A stretch of DNA of 64,000 bases from Betaproteobacteria bacterium Ga0077523 (GTDB lineage Bacteria > Pseudomonadota > Gammaproteobacteria > Burkholderiales > Ga0077523): contig LNDQ01000156.1 in NCBI GenBank assembly GCA_001464695.1, forward strand, positions 62,001 to 126,000, given 5' to 3'. The notes beneath the pieces are model-generated. The model did not search any database. It had not been told where the DNA came from and was given only the letters and a program-made list of their open reading frames with translations. The translations under genes were made by a program, and so were the position numbers. The stretch's first letter is position 1, and each line of letters opens with the position of its first letter. Of the stretch, positions 61,453 through 64,000 are shown piece after piece.

Positions 61453-63878
61453 GCGGCTACCAGTTCGCGCGTAGGACGAAGCACGCGGGCTGCGGCGTTG
61501 AGTTCGGCCATGCCCGAGGACAGCAGGCGCGCATAGGTCTGTTCGCCGCAGCCGATCGCGGCCGGCAGACCCAGTTCGGCACACCGGATCGCCATGTGCG
61601 AGTTGGCTCCGCCGAACTTGGTCACCAGGGCCTGGATGCCACGCGTGAACACCCAGTCGAAACCGGGATCGGCATTCTCGATGCACACGATGCAGCCGAA
61701 CAGGTTCACGCCGCCGCCGCTATGGGCGTCGAGCGCCACGACCGGGCCGTTCGCGTGGCCGGTGCCGACGAAGTTCGGCTCGCTGCGATGGATCGTCGCG
61801 ACGTAGATGTCGCGCACGTCGCGCACGATGTGGCTCAGCCGGAACGCGTGCGCTTCCCGGTGGCGTTGCCGTCCTTCCTCCGCCAGCGCCAGGAAATGCC
61901 GGTCGGCGTAGTCGATGACCGGGTCGGTGCAGGTGCGCTCCAGCGCAGCCCAGTCGACGAACGACAGGTCGTCGCGGCTGAGACCCTGGGCTTCACCCCA
62001 GTTCGCCAGCGCTTCGAGCGCATCGGACAGGCACCGGGTGAACACGAACTTCGCGTGTTCGCGGCCGGCGATGGCGCGTTGCGCGTAGACGAGCAGCCCC
62101 GCGGGCGTGATGCCGTCGAATCCGGTCTCGGCGAGCAGCGCACCGAGATCGCGCCGTTCCCGGGGGCGCAACACGAAGCGCTCCGCGGGTGCATGGGCGG
62201 CGAGCGGCAGTGCCGCCGAGAAGAGATCGTCGCGCGCATCGTAGCGCGGCGAGGTGATGTCGTAGGTGCCCGGGCGCAGGTGGCCGTAGCGGCCCAGGAA
62301 TGCGGTGCGTGGTGCCTGGCCGGCACACACGGCGGCATGATCGCGCAGCATGCCGCTCGTGACCGTGACGACGGCGCGGCGAAAGGCGGACACCCGCTCG
62401 GGTGCCAGTGCGCCGCGCCGCTGTGCCGACCGCACCAGCGCTTCGGCGACGAACGCATGCCGCGCGATGACGGCGAATGCGAACGTGCCGCTGCGCGCCC
62501 CTTCGCGTACCAGGCGCACCGCCCGCCTCAATGCCTCGAAGGCCTCGGGGGTCCGGCCGGTGTCGACGGGCGCGCCGGCGACGGATTCCAGCCCCGCCAC
62601 CAGGTGTTCGGCAGTGGCCAGCGATCCACGATCGCTCTCATGGAGGAACCCCCGGGTGAGCTGCGTGAGGCGGGCCTGGTAGTCGCTGCGTGCCCGGGGC
62701 CGCAACAAGCCGGCGTAGCGCTGGCGGAAGCTGCGGTCGAAATCGAAGTCGAGGCAGGTGTGCGCGATCTCGAACTCGACCTTGTCGTGCAGTTCGGGCT
62801 GTGCATCGAGGCGATCGAGCCACGCATTCACCAGCGCCTCGCCCGTAGCCGGATCGATGCCCTCTGGCAGGAAGGAATTGAAGCTCGCCCGCACGTCCAC
62901 ATACGGGTGGCTGTTGACCACCACCATCAACTCTTCCGGCGGCAGGCGCCGGTAACCCATCGCGGCACGCGCCTCGCGCCAGACGTCGCGCGTCACCAGT
63001 TCGCGATAGAGCGACGCCGCCAGCGGGCGCGGCGTGGTGCCGATGATCTCGGCCGGATTCCAATCGGGCATGACGGCGAGTATGGTCCGCTGGCCGTAGA
63101 GCCCGGGTCGAGGCGCACTGCATTCGCGCACGAAATTCTCGACGAAGACCAGTTGGCGCGCCACGCGGCGCTCCGTTACCGGATGCCAGGTCCGGGTGGA
63201 GGCGATGCGCCGAACCTGCAGGAGTACCAGCGTGCCGTCGCGCGTGAGGGCGAATTCGATGTCCAGCGGTACCTCGCCGCACAGGCGCTCCAGTTCGCGC
63301 GCGAGTGCCAGGAATCGCGCTACGCGCGGCGACTGAATGAATTCGGGCACTGCGTGGCGATAGACGCGCAGTGCCTTGTGTACGCCCCGTCCTGCCGTCA
63401 CTGCGTCGGTGCGGCCGGTTTCGTCGTCGAAGTTGATGACGTAGTACGGGGCACCATGGACCAGGTCGTGGGTGAGGATGACACCGCTCACGGCGACATC
63501 GGCGAGCATCGGTTGCACCAGGATCTGGTCGCGGGGATCGCCGGTGAGAGAGGCGATGACCCGATCGACGGCAGTGCCGACGGTGGCTTCGTCGCCCCCC
63601 GGCACACCCAGGACGCTCTCGAAGGCGCCGGCGAGGGACCGCTGCGCACCGTCCTCGGCGAGCGCGCTGGAGCGCACGGCGAGTGCCGTGTGACCGAGGC
63701 GACCGGCGATCCGCTGCAGGCAGCGGCGACGATCGCGCCGCCATTGCTCGACCGTGAAGTGGATGAGGTCGAGCACACGCGCTGATCGCAAGTGCGGTGC
63801 GACCCGTTGCAGCGTCTCGGCCTTGGTACCGAACTGCAGCGGCGTGCGCGGCTTCCGCGCCTTGCGCTCAGCGGTCAT
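61449..63878 (-). CDS. PEP-synthase-like kinase, probable L-glutamine kinase (Cj1418-like)
   Basis: 809 residues from the ATG before TAERKARKPR, overlapping the upstream gene by 11 bases. N-terminal PPDK/PPS ATP-binding domain (LAVRSSALAEDGAQRSLAG near 70-90; DIEFALTRDGTLVLLQVRRI closes it), a large middle region without known motif, and a C-terminal swivelling phosphohistidine domain IQALVTKFGGANSHMAIRCAELGLPAAIG with the His. PPS proper has a third, PEP-binding TIM barrel, absent here. That is the layout of Cj1418, which makes L-glutamine phosphate from ATP. Full-length, and followed at once by the Cj1417- and Cj1416-type genes. Confidence 0.85.
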   Translation of the reverse strand: MTAERKARKPRTPLQFGTKAETLQRVAPHLRSARVLDLIHFTVEQWRRDRRRCLQRIAGRLGHTALAVRSSALAEDGAQRSLAGAFESVLGVPGGDEATVGTAVDRVIASLTGDPRDQILVQPMLADVAVSGVILTHDLVHGAPYYVINFDDETGRTDAVTAGRGVHKALRVYRHAVPEFIQSPRVARFLALARELERLCGEVPLDIEFALTRDGTLVLLQVRRIASTRTWHPVTERRVARQLVFVENFVRECSAPRPGLYGQRTILAVMPDWNPAEIIGTTPRPLAASLYRELVTRDVWREARAAMGYRRLPPEELMVVVNSHPYVDVRASFNSFLPEGIDPATGEALVNAWLDRLDAQPELHDKVEFEIAHTCLDFDFDRSFRQRYAGLLRPRARSDYQARLTQLTRGFLHESDRGSLATAEHLVAGLESVAGAPVDTGRTPEAFEALRRAVRLVREGARSGTFAFAVIARHAFVAEALVRSAQRRGALAPERVSAFRRAVVTVTSGMLRDHAAVCAGQAPRTAFLGRYGHLRPGTYDITSPRYDARDDLFSAALPLAAHAPAERFVLRPRERRDLGALLAETGFDGITPAGLLVYAQRAIAGREHAKFVFTRCLSDALEALANWGEAQGLSRDDLSFVDWAALERTCTDPVIDYADRHFLALAEEGRQRHREAHAFRLSHIVRDVRDIYVATIHRSEPNFVGTGHANGPVVALDAHSGGGVNLFGCIVCIENADPGFDWVFTRGIQALVTKFGGANSHMAIRCAELGLPAAIGCGEQTYARLLSSGMAELNAAARVLRPTRELVAA

Positions 63879-64000
63879 AAGCGTAGTGCTGCCGCGCCTC
63901 GGCAAGATCGAAAGGTGCTGTCGCCGTGATCACGGGTCGTTCGCGTCGTCGCAGGATGACGAACAGCTTGTCGACGTCGTGGAACGGTACGAAGGCCGGT
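63868..64000 (-). CDS. Unidentified gene, C-terminal 43 residues
   Basis: Cut by the right edge. The minus-strand frame reads PAFVPFHDVDKLFVILRRRE, RPVITATAPFDLAEARQHYA, then YDR and TGA at 63868-63870. Codon use is like its neighbours, and it overlaps the kinase start by 11 bases, so it is a genuine member of the operon. Its family is not recognisable from this fragment; candidates by context are a CDP-amidate kinase, a transferase or a methyltransferase. Confidence 0.7.
   Translation of the reverse strand, partial: PAFVPFHDVDKLFVILRRRERPVITATAPFDLAEARQHYAYDR

Noticed and set aside
61278-63785. 835-codon open frame on the plus strand
   Set aside because: Antisense to the glutamine-kinase-like gene, whose PPDK and phosphohistidine motifs are clear.
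61449-63878. Housekeeping phosphoenolpyruvate synthase (ppsA)
   Set aside because: The C-terminal PEP-binding barrel is absent and the middle region is unlike PPS; context is glycan synthesis.

Overview
Organism. High-GC Gram-negative chromosome, most consistent with a motile betaproteobacterium (Burkholderiales/Nitrosomonadales type). This rests on recognised gene orders: pdxJ-acpS-nagZ...uvrC-pgsA-tRNA-Gly-tRNA-Cys; the long run tatD-pilZ-holB-tmk-mltG-fabF-acpP-fabG-fabD-fabH-plsX-rpmF-yceD facing maf; and rluC divergent from rne, followed by a phosphotyrosine phosphatase gene and uvrB. A PEP-CTERM protein and complete flagellar motor/filament genes fit the same group. No phage, insertion sequence or CRISPR array was seen.

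Layout. 1-5.8 kb: cofactor, cell-wall recycling, DNA repair and lipid genes, then tRNA-Gly and tRNA-Cys. 5.8-14.6 kb: accessory block with an O-methyltransferase, a MASE1-PAS histidine kinase, an arylsulfatase, an internally deleted HAD protein, an outer-membrane barrel, two response regulators and a secreted protein of unknown function. 14.7-15.9 kb: tRNA-Leu, a guanidine exporter under a probable guanidine-II riboswitch, and a PEP-CTERM protein. 16-21.8 kb: motAB, a membrane-anchored methyltransferase, an HDOD protein, a GYF/pentapeptide protein and an rRNA/tRNA methyltransferase. 21.9-32.1 kb (minus strand): tatD through the fatty-acid cluster to yceD, containing a damaged rpmF. 32.1-44.9 kb: maf, a tetrapyrrole-methylase-type methyltransferase, sppA, Rieske, gph, rluC, rne, phosphatase, uvrB, aminotransferase, AsmA. 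44.9-50.5 kb: tRNA-Asn, a large secreted orphan, map, glnD. 50.5-57.3 kb (minus): flagellar genes fliC-flaG-fliD-fliS-fliT-DUF2802-fliK-flhB-like. 57.6-64 kb (minus): a tightly overlapping sugar/phosphoramidate operon running off the right edge.

Most interesting system. Three consecutive genes (PEP-synthase-like kinase, class I glutamine amidotransferase-like hydrolase, LicC-like nucleotidyltransferase) match in family and order the Campylobacter jejuni Cj1418-Cj1417-Cj1416 enzymes that make cytidine diphosphoramidate, the donor precursor of O-methyl phosphoramidate glycan decoration. Here they are translationally coupled to a sugar N-formyltransferase, an FdtA/QdtA-type 3,4-ketoisomerase and a DegT aminotransferase, directly upstream of the flagellin gene. 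The suggested product is a 3-formamido-3,6-dideoxyhexose glycan that may carry phosphoramidate, possibly on flagellin or on a surface polysaccharide; this is inference.

Regulation visible in the sequence: sigma-28-like promoters before motA, fliD and fliC (two in tandem), consensus sigma-70 promoters before tRNA-Gly, tRNA-Asn and yceD (the last nearly leaderless), and a good bidirectional terminator between rne and the phosphatase gene.
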